NCBI GenBank assembly: GCA_030447595.1
Contig: JAUJON010000003.1
Span: forward strand, 1-64,000
Source: Thermosynechococcaceae cyanobacterium YX3bin19
GTDB taxonomy: Bacteria; Cyanobacteriota; Cyanobacteriia; Thermosynechococcales; Thermosynechococcaceae
Length of the DNA stretch: 64,000 nt
Direction of reading: 5' to 3'
Shown here: positions 40,142-51,038 of the stretch, one piece after another
Position numbering within the stretch: the stretch's first letter is position 1
How the letters are laid out: every line of letters begins with the position of its first letter
The notes under the pieces: model-generated
Seen by the model: only the letters and a program-made list of their open reading frames with translations
Database searches by the model: none
Told to the model about the DNA's origin: nothing
Translations under genes and position numbers: made by a program

Positions 40142-42404
40142 CTAATTGAATTGGGGGGATTTTTTGTGCTGACTTTTTGCCTTAGCCCTGCCAGTACCTC
40201 CTGGAATACCCGCTATTCTTAAAATGTCTACAGGGGTTTCACAGTAGGTTGGCAGGCCAAAGGTGGCGGGACTAACTGGGTTTTGGTAGCTAAAGTGGCG
40301 GTAGTTCATACAGAAGCGATCCCAAGTAGCCATTTGAATTTGGAAGAGATTAATAAAGAAATTGGCTAACCAGGGAGACAGGTTAACCCGCCAGTAGATT
40401 CGTTTGCTTAAATAGGTACAAAATTCTTCAATACACTGATCGAGAGTCACTCGTTGATTACCCAGAACTAGTTTTTGGGGTACGAACTCCTGGGGCTGCT
40501 CGATCAAGTACTTAACAACCTGGGCAATATCATGAGCGTGAATAAAGTGAAAACTACCTTCTGCCTTTAAAAAGCGAATCAGGTCAATCCAGGACAGAAC
40601 CTCTGGAAGTCCCTTTGTTAGGTGTGAGTAGGGCTTTTGCTCGTCCCCACCTAAAACCAAGGTTGGAAAAAGTGTTGTAATTCTATGAGCGATCGCCAGC
40701 TGAGACAGTTGTTGTAGACAAATGTATTTTGAGCGAACGTAATCAATCCCAATTTCCCCTGCCTCCTTTAGGGGTTCACCATCCTGGCCCAGAATACTGG
40801 CAGTCGAGAAATAGAGTACTTGCTGGCAAGCACTCGGGCTGAGTAGATTGAGTAGCCGCAAGGTAGCATTGACATTAACCTCAACGACCTCCTGTGCACC
40901 GCCCCAGGCAGTGGCAACGAGCACGGCACAGTTAATAGTTTGCAGTAAATTCTGGAACTGCTCTATCTCTCGTAAGTCTGTTTAGTGCAGATCATTCGTT
41001 TTAACTAATTGATTACTGAGCTCTCCTACCCTGGATGATTCAGTCTACCTAGACAAAAATCAGGACGTTACTTGGGTCCCTTGAAAAAGCTTATCATGAG
41101 CAACTCTGCTGGTAAGTCTGAGGAATTCGGTTCAATATTGTCGATGTGCCCGGATGAAGTTAAAGAGAATGATCAGGCTGCTCTACCTGATGGAAACAGC
41201 AAAACAGACTATCAAGTCAGTTGTTTCATCTCCCTGGTTCCCATCAGCGTTTATAACCAGTGCAAAAGGACAGGAACAAATCCATGCTCTCCTCTTATAC
41301 TCCTCGCCTGCTCAATTTGCCCAAAGTAGTCAGCCCTTGTTAGGCTTGTACTCGTTTAACTGATTAATCCCATTACTTCATAAATTTGGGAAGACTTATG
41401 ACTCCGGAACTACCCTGGATGATTATGAAGGGCTCTAAACTGACCAGTGCGGCTTCTCAAACAATACGGTTCAGATTCTCAATACCTTGGGGGTTCCTTG
41501 GGAAACATTGATGTATTAGAGGATTACAAGATCAGGATCATTAACCGTCAAGTCTATGTTGATGGTCAGTTTGTTGGGGGTTGATATTCTGATTGAGCTT
41601 TACCAGCGGAGTTGCAACTAAGCTGCTTCTTAAAAATTAAAGAAGCATCCAGCTAATGGAATTGGGGGGAGCCTTTTTGAGCAAAGTGAACTCTGCTGGT
41701 AAGTCTGAGGAATTAATTGGGTTTTGATAGCTAAAGTGGCAATGTCAGCATGAATGAGGATTAATAAAGAAATGGCTAGCCAGGGAGACAGGTTAACCCG
41801 CCAGTAGCTCCGTTTGATAGGTACAAAATTCTTCAATACACTGATCGAGAGTCACTCGTTGATTACCCAGAACTAGTTTTTGGGGTACGCTCTACCTCGA
41901 TGCTAAACCTGGGCAATATCCGTGAATGAAGTGTTCAGGATTTGAACTGACAGTCCCTTTGAGAGGTGTGAGTAAGGCTTTTGCTCGTCTCCACCTCATC
42001 TTTGCCGCAAGTGGGACAATTGTTGTAGACAAAGTTGTTTCATCTCTTTTTTTCCCGGCCGAGGATACTGGCAGTCAAAAATAGAGACTTGCTGGCAAGT
42101 ACTGAGGCTGAGGAGATTGATCAGCATCAACGTTGACCTCAACGACCTCCTGTGCACCGCCCCAGGCAGTGGCAACGAGCACGGCACAGTTAATAGTCTG
42201 CAGTAAATCCTGGAACTGCTCTATCTCTCGTAAGTCTGCTTGTAAGAGGGTGATACCCGGACGGGTTTGATAATCAAACTTGAGTTTGCTAGGATTCCTG
42301 ACCACCAGGAATAATTCGTGCTGGGTTTCCTGGATCAAGGATTCAGCAATGTAGTGACCAATGCAGCCACTGGCACCCGTGATCAAAATCCGCTTTGGAG
42401 GCAT
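40142..42404 (-). pseudogene. NAD-dependent epimerase/dehydratase, interrupted by a 1,258-bp mosaic block
   Basis: N-terminus MPPKRILITGASGCIGHYIAESL in ORF 42075..42404; remainder in ORF 40142..40924; shared AVLVATAWGGAQEVVEVNV in both. Confidence 0.85.
40981..42238. repeat. scrambled mosaic copy of about 38.99-40.98 kb (two interleaved threads)
   Basis: Blocks match by eye, e.g. 41817-41889 = 40412-40484 and 42136-42238 vs 40878-40980 (two mismatches seen); 41678-41714 = 39348-39384. Confidence 0.9.
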
Positions 42405-42470
42405 GGCTTAGAGAATAAGCTCTCAACAATTGACCTTTCTGCCAAGCATTGGCACTATTGAAAAGCTAAA

Positions 42471-43660
42471 TTAGGCACGAGCTGACAGGAGCTGATCGGC
42501 CTGTTTGACCGTTTCAAAAAAGCGAGCCCCATTTTCCTCTGGAGTGCCGGGCAAGACACCATGGCCGAGATTCATAATATGGCCTTGATTACCGGCTTTG
42601 CGAATAATATCCAGAACCCGATCGCGAATAAAGTTTTGGAGCAAAAGTACGCCGGGGTCCATGTTGCCCTGGACTTTCATAGCTCTAATCTTCCCCTAGC
42701 CTCTGCCATATCTACAGTCCAATCTAGGCTGATAATGTCAACACCGGATTTTGACATTCGTTCCAGTAAACCGGCACTGCCACTAACCAAGAGAATAAGT
42801 GGCGTGGCTGGGTGAGTCGCTTTCACTTGCTGCACGACTTGCTGCTGATACGGTAAAACAAAAGTTTCGTAATCTTGAGGACTTAACTGACCGGCCCAGG
42901 AATCAAACATTTGTACCACCTGGGCACCACTGTCAATTTGATAGCGGACATACACCGCGATCGCGTCAGCAAGCTTGCCCAACAGTTGATGCAGCATCGA
43001 GGGTTCAGAAAAGGCCATTCCTTTAATAATCGAGTAAGTCTTGGACCCTTTCCCCTCAACGGCATAAGCAGCTAAGGTCAAGGGGCACCAACAAAACCCA
43101 ACACTGTTGATTGATACACACCCACTTCCTGGCGCAGTGCCTGCAAAATTTCTCGAATAAATGGAAGAGATTTTTCTGGGTCTAGGGGATGCAGATTATC
43201 CACCTGCTCCTGACTGCGAATCGGCGGACTGATAATCGGCCCTTTGCCTTCAGCAATGTCCATTTCAATACCCAGTGCCGGCAGCGGTGTAACAATATCG
43301 TGAGAACAAAATCACGCCGTCTGGTTGGAATGCCCTCCAGGGTTGTAACGAGACTTCAATTGCTACCTCTGGGATTTCCGAGCGCTCCGGAATGAGGGGT
43401 ACTTGTCCACGCAGATCTCGGTAGGCTTTCATATAGCGACCCGCTTGTCGCATCATCCACACAGGGGGGGCGATCAAGCATTTCGCCTCAGGCAGCTCGC
43501 AGCAGACGAGGTAAGTTAGGGGAGTGGGGAGTTTCTCTCCTGCGGAGGAGAGGTCAGTTGCTGTCTCCAAATCGCCGTGAGGAGCATTGTGAGGGGCAAA
43601 AACGGAGGAAGCATACCTTGCTTGGGTTTCGTCTCCATTTTGCCTTGATGATCCAGCCAT
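42471..43660 (-). pseudogene. hemE: uroporphyrinogen decarboxylase, multiple frameshifts plus N-terminal insertion
   Basis: Four consecutive ORFs read [20 protein letters not shown] / [32 protein letters not shown] / [26 protein letters not shown]...[11 protein letters not shown] / [13 protein letters not shown]...[14 protein letters not shown]. Confidence 0.93.
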
Positions 43661-44569
43661 TTAAGCGATGTCTCTAAATATCAAACGATCACGATCTCTA
43701 AAGTCTTTTTAAAGTAGCTACAATATGCACAACTTGCCTTTGTGGCATAAGCTAGCTGCTAGGCCAGGGTTTATATTATTTTCCTGCTAAGCACTCATCT
43801 CAAAGCTAGTTGGTTAAAAAGCGTTTGAATCTCAATGGTTTAATAATTGGCTTGCGGGGAAACCTGAAGCTTAGATCCAGAGTCTATCACTACCAGAGGT
43901 TACCAAATGGTATCTGAGTAGATATCCTGATTACTAAAGTTGATAGTCAGCTATAAGTAGACAGCAAACCCTGCAAATTGAACTTGACGGCGGTGCCTCC
44001 TATCAATAATTGGTAATTTTGTCAATACTGTCGTTGGAGATACTTTACAAGGTGCCAAGATTAGTTATGCTTGAGCGGGTTACATTGAATTCGCCGAATT
44101 TCAAGTAGTTCGGCTATCAGCTCATGGCTACGATAAGTTTTTAGTATGGCCAGTGAAATCTTAAGAAACTCTAAAGGGTTTAGAATCTAAGTGTGGAACG
44201 CAGGAGGTTTAAGTGTTCTCAAGACTTGCAGACCAACATCGTCAATTTGTACAGGATCTAGTGATGAACCTTCAAGCTTTAGCGATCGTGCTAGAGCGAC
44301 GAGGTTATCGCTTCTTGTTGTTGCGGCAATCAGATGAACAGTGCATCTTTCATGGTTAGTCTAGAAAACGGTCATCTGATCCGGTTTTAGTATCCGATTA
44401 CGGTATCACTTGGTTGAGATGCGGGATGATCGCGAGCTTATGAAGCTAGAAGGAGCCGAAGCTATTAGTCAGCTCCAGGAATTAGCCAATCTAGTCAAGT
44501 ATCACAAGCCTTCGGAAACCTCAACTGCAGCGACTGGTATTAGAGCGAGCCTCCAGCTTCGCAGCTCAA

Positions 44570-45024
44570 CTAAGTTTTTATTACAGCGAGTTGTGGTGGA
44601 ACCCACTCTATTGGCCTCACATCTTGCATGTAGCTTAAAAGCCAGCTTGCTGCGGTAGCTCGGCGAGTCCGTTGCGGGTTTAGCTCGTTTAGCTTATAAC
44701 CTTTAAAACCCAACTTTTCTTTAAGTAGCTGCTTGTTGGCCACTGGAATTGAACGAGTCAACTGAATCGTCGCCGCGCGGCCTATCGATAAAATCAGGGG
44801 GTTCTGGATACTTGTCTTGCCAGTTGGGGGCGACCTTTGTAGCGTCCATTTTTTAGTTGCTTCGTCGTAACGATACCTAGGCTTTCCCAAACTAAACGAT
44901 TGACCGTGGCATCATCAATCGTGTCATCTATGATTGCCCAAATGGTTTCAGTCGTAAGTAGCTCATGCATCGGGTTTAAGTCTGTTGAACTAACTCCTAT
45001 ATCTTTAGCAGGAATCAGGCGCAC
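44570..45024 (-). pseudogene. DUF1823 family protein, frameshifted
   Basis: TIWAIIDDTIDDATVNRLVWESLG then YRYDEATKKWT, later TIQLTRSIPVANKQLLKEKLGFKGYKLNELNPQRTRRATAASWLLSYM across two frames. Confidence 0.8.
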
Positions 45025-45119
45025 TTTTTTGACAGCAAAATGACTGAAGAATTTGCTGAGGTGGTTAAGAGGGGCAAAGGCTTTCTGCGTAATGCCAGTT
45101 CAAGCTGCAAACTCAATGG

Positions 45120-45151
45120 AGCCTCCCGTTTCGTCCAAAAGGGAGGCTTTC
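45120..45151 (+). terminator. rho-independent-type hairpin
   Basis: AGCCTCCC-gtttcgtccaaaa-GGGAGGCT followed by TTTCT. Confidence 0.55.
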
Positions 45152-45299
45152 TATCATGGAGCGTCTAAGTCCCTGATGCTGAATGTAAGCGTTGCGACTG
45201 AAATCTAGATCAGCAAATTCTTACATTAAGACAACAAACGACTGTTGACTGTATCTGAATCAATTAAGTGCTCACAGGTTGAACATAGGAGGCCCGGTC

Positions 45300-47299
45300 A
45301 TGGCAATGAACGTTACCCAAAAACTGATCAAGTCGCACTTGGTTTCCGGTGAAATGGTGCCGGGATCAGAGATTGGTCTCAAAATTGACCAGTCACTGAC
45401 TCAGGATGCTACGGGAACTATGGTCATGCTTGAACTCGAAGCTATGGGCATCGACCGGGTTAAAACCGAGCTTTCTGCTCAATATGTCGATCACAATCTT
45501 TTACAAACCGATTATAAGAATGCGGATGACCATCTATTTCTGCGTTCCGCCTGTCAACGCTTTGGTATCTGGTACAGTCGGCCCGGCAACGGTGTGAGTC
45601 ATCCTGTCCACATGGAACGATTTGGTATTCCCGGCAAAACGCTAATTGGATCAGACAGCCACACCCCCTTTCCAGGTGCTCTGGGGAATGTTGACGTTTG
45701 GTGCCGGTGGTATTGATGTAGCCATGGCTATGGCCGGAAAACCGATGTTCGTCAAAATGCCAAAGGTTCTAGGCGTCAAAGTCACCGGCAAATTGCCCGA
45801 TTGGGTGAGTGCCAAAGATGTTGTCCTAGAGATGTTGCGGCGCTACGACGTCAAAGGCTGTCGGAGCATGATCGTTGAATATTACGGTCCGGGTCTTGAA
45901 CAACTGAGCGCTATGGACCGGCATGTCATTGCCAATATGGGCACCGAACTGGGGGCGACAACAACCGTTTTTCCGTCTGACCAGGAGGTCAAGCGCTTTC
46001 TCACGGCTCAGGGCCGGGGTGAGGATTGGGTAGAGCTAGTTCCTGATCCAGGAGCTGAGTATGACATTGATGACGAAATCAACCTTTCTGAGCTAGAACC
46101 CCTGATTGCTTGCCTAGCAGCCCAGGCAATGTAGTAACGGTTAGAGAAGTACAAGGCAAGCCAATCAATCAGGTTGTAATCGGCTCGTCTGCTAACCCTG
46201 GTTTACGCGATTTCTGGATTGTTAGTGAGATTGTCAAAGGACGTGTCACTCATGATCGGGTCTCTTTTGACGTCAACCCGACCTCGCGCCAGATAGTTGA
46301 GACTTTAGCGGTGATGGATAACGCCTTTCTCAATCTCATCCATGCGGGGGCACGTTTTCACCAAGCCGGTTGTATGGGTTGCATCGGCATGGGACAAGCT
46401 CCGGCATCCAATCAGATCTCGCTGAGAACCGTGCCGCGTAATTTCCCTGGGCGCTCCGGTAATGCTGATGATCAAGTGTATCTGTGTAGTCCGGAAACGG
46501 GAGCTGCGTCAGCTCTCACAGGAGAAATTACCGACCCGCGTGACCTGGAAAAAATTTATGGCATGACTTATCCAAAGTTTGTGTCGCCAGAAAAAGAGAT
46601 CGTTAATACTGAAATGCTCGTACCGCCCCTAGAGGATGGTAGCTCTATCAAATTGGAAAAAGGCCCAAATATTAAATCCTTCCCAGAGTTTGGGCTGTTG
46701 CCTGATGAGGCTTCTGTCCCGGTGGTGTTGAAGGTAGGTGACAATATCTCCACGGATGAAATCCTGCCGGCTGGAGCGCGTGTCCTTCCCTACCGAAGTA
46801 ATATTCCCGGGATCAGTGATTTTGTTTTCTCCGTGGTTGACGAGACTTTTTCGCAGCGAGCTAAAGAAGCTCAAGAAAAATACGGGGTCACGTTGTCGTT
46901 GCCGGTAATAACTACGCCCAGGGTTCGAGCCGAGAGCATGCTGCGATCGCACCCAAATATCTAGGACAGGTGGCTGTGCTAGCTAAATCCTACGCTCGGA
47001 TTGGTTGGCAAAATCTCGTTAACTTCGGCGTCATGCCTCTAGAGTTTGTCAACCCGGAAGACTACGACACCATCGACCAAGGTGACGACTGGAGATCATT
47101 GGCTTACGGAGTGCATTGACAGAAGGAAAGCCCCATTTCAGTAAAAAACAAAACAAAAGAACTCACCTATTCAATGACGCATAGTGTCAGCCCTCGTCAG
47201 GTGAAAATTCTGCTCAATGGCGGGCTGATCAATGAATTCAAACAAAATTTGAATCTAAAGGAAGACTTGGGGCTTGAGGCAAGTGTTTCTGAAAGGTAA
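45300..47299 (+). pseudogene. aconitate hydratase, several frameshifts
   Basis: ORFs 45279..45716, 45646..46134, 46110..46964 and unlisted pieces to TAA 47297-47299 read as one protein: LIGSDSHTPFPGALG / MLTFGAGGIDVAMAMAGKP / GNVVTVREVQGKPINQVVIGSS / HVVVAGNNYAQGSSREHAAIAPKYLGQVAVLAKSYARIGWQNLVNFGVMPLEF. Confidence 0.9.
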
Positions 47300-47328
47300 G
47301 ACGGCTGAGCCTCGTTGTCTGTGAAGTG

Positions 47329-47383
47329 TTGATCAGTTCTTTGCCCTGAGTCATAGGCAAGGCTAAGGCTAAGAACTGATCAA
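47329..47383. promoter_or_regulatory. long inverted repeat downstream of the aconitase
   Basis: Perfect 13-bp arms TTGATCAGTTCTT (47329-47341) and AAGAACTGATCAA (47371-47383). Confidence 0.6.
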
Positions 47384-47524
47384 TCACCCCTAGGGGAATG
47401 AGCAACAGCTACTGAGTCCTCTTTCCCCACATTTGTACCTGCTGGAAGATTTACAGTCCCAGCCCCTGTGAAAGACTACAAGAGTAAACCAGTCTTCACA
47501 GGCAGGCGCTTGTAGGAGGGCATT

Positions 47525-47927
47525 ATGGGTATTGATGATCTGTTCCGAGGTCTACGCGGCGATCGCGAGGGCGATCGTGGGTACAGAGATCCGAGATGAC
47601 GAGCGTCGTTACAGAGATCGAGATGAGGAGCGCCGCTATAGAGACCGCGAGGAACACGAATCTACCGGGTACCGGACGATGAGGACCGGGAGTATAGGCA
47701 CCGTGATGATGATGAAGAGCGGCAGTATCAATCCAGAGACCGAGATGAGGAGCGCCGCTACGTAGATCAAGATAACGATGACGAGCGGGAGTACAGATAC
47801 CGGGATGAACGATCGGGGCTATAGGGACCGCGATGATGAGGATAAAGATCGGGAGTATAGAGACCGCGACTATGAGCATCGACGGCATAGGGACCGGGAT
47901 AACGATGATGACGATGATGACGATTGA
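47525..47927 (+). pseudogene. RD/RE/Y-rich low-complexity repeat protein, split by three frame changes
   Basis: Conceptual join: MGIDDLFRGLRGDREGDRGYRD / RDDERRYRDRDEERRYRDREEHESTGYR / DEDREYRHRDDDEERQYQSRDRDEERRYVDQDNDDEREYRYRDER / GYRDRDDEDKDREYRDRDYEHRRHRDRDNDDDDDDDD-stop. Confidence 0.65.
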
Positions 47928-48114
47928 AATCTCAAAAAGCGAAAGCTCTTAAACCTGCTGGCACTTGTCTGCGGAGGTTCCAGGCAGAAGGTAGACAGGC
48001 GCTTCAATTCCTGCATAGCTACTTGCTAATTGTTAGGCTATAGATCGGTGTCAATAATTGTCAGCACTTTCTACTGCTGGGTACAGATGGTCAACATCTT
48101 AAAAGGAGCTAACT

Positions 48115-49102
48115 ATGCCACTGGGGATGCTGGTTGAGGGGGAATGGGTCAACGAGGAGAAAGATCGAGACTCCCAAGGAAAGTTTAATCGGACCCCGAC
48201 GAAGTTCCACAACTGGATCAGCGCAGATGGCTCAGTGGCTTTCCGGCTGAACCAGATCGTTACCACCTGTATGTTTCTTTAGCCTGCCCTTGGGCCCAGC
48301 GAACCTTGATCATGCGGCAGTTAAAAGGACTGACAGATGTAATCGGTCTTTCAGTTGTTGACGCAGTAATTGATAGAGATGGGTGGGTTTTCTCTGAGGG
48401 CAGAGGGCTGCATTCTTGATACTGTAAATCATTCGCACTACCTCCGAGATATCTATACGAAAGCTGAGCCGCAGTATACCGGCAAGGTTACAGTTCCAGT
48501 GCTTTGGGACAAGCAAACTAGCACTATTGTCAGCAACGAGTCGCGTGACATTATTCGGATGTTTGATACCGAGTTTGGCGACTTTGCCAAGCCAGGTGTG
48601 AACTTTTATCCGCCCGAGCTGCAAGATGCCATCGATGAAACGATTGACGCCATTTACAGCCCGATCAACAACGGCGTGTACCGCTCTGGGTTTGCCACCA
48701 CTCAGGCAGCCTATGAAGAAGCGGTGACAGAACTATTCCAAGCCCTGAATCACTGGGAAGAAGTACTTTCACAGCAGCGCTACCTTGTGGAAACCAGATT
48801 ACCGAGGCAGATTGGTGTATGTTTACGACACTGTTGCGCTTTGATGCCGTCTACTATGGGCACTTCAAATGCAATCTGCGCCGGATTGTCGATTATTCGA
48901 ACCTATGGAACTACCTGAAGGACCTTTACCAGCAGCCGGGAGTAAAGGAAACCTGTAATCTGGACCACATTAAACGGCACTACTACAAGAGCCACACCAA
49001 CATTAACCCGACCCGGATTGTCCCAAAGGGCCGCTGCTTGACTTTGATGCCCGCCACGATCGCGATCGCTGGCAAAATCTGGTTGCCGGTGCCGCAGGTT
49101 AG
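48115..49102 (+). pseudogene. glutathione S-transferase family (glutathionyl-hydroquinone reductase-like), frameshifted
   Basis: MPLGMLVEGEWVNEEKDRDSQGKFNR; VTVPVLWDKQTSTIVSNESRDIIRMFDTEF; TLLRFDAVYYGHFKCNLRRIVDYSNLWNYLKDLYQQPGV in different frames. Confidence 0.88.
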
Positions 49103-49228
49103 GAGTGTTAGAATCAAAACTGATTGATCACTATCCCGACCGGATTACTGGACTTTGAGCCACCTCTTAATAACAGGCGGCTGAAGATAGCTTTCGTCAT
49201 CCCCCTTTTGTCCTGAGCAACAGTTCCT

Positions 49229-51013
49229 ATGGTTAAAACACCTACTCAAACTCCCGCTAACCGAAAGCCTTCTAAGCTAGAAGCTCTTAAAGAGCGCAGT
49301 AACTACCTGCGTGAACCTTTGATAGAGGAGCTTCTAGAGGACACCAATCACTTTAGTGAGAATGCCGTCCAGATCTTGAAGTACCACGGTTCTTACCAGC
49401 AGGACAACCGGGATAATCGCCTCAAGGGCCAGGAGAAAGACTACCAGTTCATGCTCCGCACCCACAATCCAGGGGGATTTGTGCCGGCCCAGCTGTATCT
49501 GACTTTGGACCGGTTATCAGAGGAGTATGGCAACCATACCCTGCGGGTGACAACGCGCCAGGGATTTCAAATGCACGGTATCTTGAAGCGCAATCTCAAG
49601 AGCGCGATCGCCGCCATCATTCAGAACATGGGTTCTACCCTCAGTGCCTGCGGTGATGTCAGCCGGAACGTTATGGCTCCTCCTGCGCCTTATAAAAGTC
49701 GGCCAGAGTACCAATACGCCCAGGAATATGCGCATAATATTGCTGTGCTGCTGCGGCCTCAAACTGAAGCCTATTACGAGATCTGGCTGGACGGTGAGAA
49801 GGCGATTACCGTTGAGGAGAATCCAGAAATCACAGCAGCTCGCCAACAGGGTGGTAACGGCAGCATTGTCCAGGGCAGCAAGGAGCCTATCTATGGGCAG
49901 CACTACATGCCCCGGAAGTTTAAATGCAGCATCACTGTTCCTGGAGATAACTCCGTAGATATTTACTCTCAGGATCTAGGGCTGGTGGTGCTCACCAACT
50001 CGCAAGGAGAACTAGAGGGGTTTAACGTACTAGCAGGTGGTGGCCTGGGACGTACGCACAATAAAGAAGAAACGTTCCCCCGGATGGCTGACCCGATTGG
50101 TTATGTCGCAAAAGAGGATATCTACGACTTAGTCAAGGCAATTGTGGCGACCCAGCGCGACTATGGTAATCGCACAGAACGGCGTCTCGCCCGCATGAAG
50201 TACTTGATCGAGGATTGGGGCGTCGATAAGTTCCGTGAGGTTGTGGAAGGTTACTTTGGTAAATCCCTGGAACCCTTCAAGCCACTGCCAGAATTTAAGT
50301 ATATGGACTTCCTTGGCTGGAATGAACAGGGGGATGGCAAGTTATTTCTTGGTGTTTCTATTGAGAATGGTCGGATTAAAGATGAGGGTTCCCTGCAGCT
50401 GAAAGCTGCTCTGCGCGAAATTGAAGAGCAGTTTACCCTGCCAATTCGGCTGACGCCTAATCACAACCTGCTGCTGTGTGACATTGAACCTGAACAGCAG
50501 TGGGAAATCCAAAAAATTCTCGATCGCTGCGGTGTGACGATGGAGTCAGAGCTAGATTCCTTGGTTCGTTACTCCATGGCCTGCCCTGCTTTGCCTACCT
50601 GTGGTCTGGCGATCGCAGAATCAGAACGGGTCATGCCCAGCATCCTAGGGCGAATTAAGACGCTCTTAGACAAGGTAGGTCTAGACCAGGAGCACTTTAT
50701 CATCCGCATGACCGGCTGCCCAAATGGCTGTGCCCGTCCCTACCTGGCGGAACTCGGCTTGGTTGGCAAAGCACCGAATGCCTACCAGCTTTGGCTGGGC
50801 GGGACGCCCCATCAAACGCGCCTGGCAGAAGTGTACCTCGAAAACATGAAGCTGGAAGACCTAGAAGCAACTCTGGAGCCTTTGTTGGTCTACTTCAAGC
50901 AGGAACAGCAGCATCAGGTTGATCCAGAAAGCTTTGGTGAATTTTGTCACCGGGTAGGATTCGACAGTTTGTTACACTTTGCGGCGGCCTACGCTCCAAC
51001 TCCATCGCCTTAA
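49229..51013 (+). CDS. sir: ferredoxin-dependent sulfite reductase
   Basis: 594 aa, [72 protein letters not shown]. Confidence 0.95.
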   Translation: MVKTPTQTPANRKPSKLEALKERSNYLREPLIEELLEDTNHFSENAVQILKYHGSYQQDNRDNRLKGQEKDYQFMLRTHNPGGFVPAQLYLTLDRLSEEYGNHTLRVTTRQGFQMHGILKRNLKSAIAAIIQNMGSTLSACGDVSRNVMAPPAPYKSRPEYQYAQEYAHNIAVLLRPQTEAYYEIWLDGEKAITVEENPEITAARQQGGNGSIVQGSKEPIYGQHYMPRKFKCSITVPGDNSVDIYSQDLGLVVLTNSQGELEGFNVLAGGGLGRTHNKEETFPRMADPIGYVAKEDIYDLVKAIVATQRDYGNRTERRLARMKYLIEDWGVDKFREVVEGYFGKSLEPFKPLPEFKYMDFLGWNEQGDGKLFLGVSIENGRIKDEGSLQLKAALREIEEQFTLPIRLTPNHNLLLCDIEPEQQWEIQKILDRCGVTMESELDSLVRYSMACPALPTCGLAIAESERVMPSILGRIKTLLDKVGLDQEHFIIRMTGCPNGCARPYLAELGLVGKAPNAYQLWLGGTPHQTRLAEVYLENMKLEDLEATLEPLLVYFKQEQQHQVDPESFGEFCHRVGFDSLLHFAAAYAPTPSP

Positions 51014-51038
51014 GTCTGCTCCTTATTGGAGGAGCGCA

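Noticed and set aside
41072-42187. Small ORFs inside 40981-42238 that look like partial BolA and epimerase proteins
   Set aside because: They are by-products of the interleaved mosaic, not independent genes.
44216-44658. Possible frameshifted hypothetical gene (FSRLADQHRQFVQDLVMNLQALAIVLERRGYRFLLLRQSDEQCIFHG...)
   Set aside because: Looks coding in pieces but I could not recognise a family or define boundaries, so it is not listed as a feature.
47523-47888. 121-aa minus-strand ORF opposite the RD-repeat gene
   Set aside because: Hydrophobic/His-rich antisense shadow of a low-complexity plus-strand repeat; the plus-strand reading keeps a consistent composition across frame changes.
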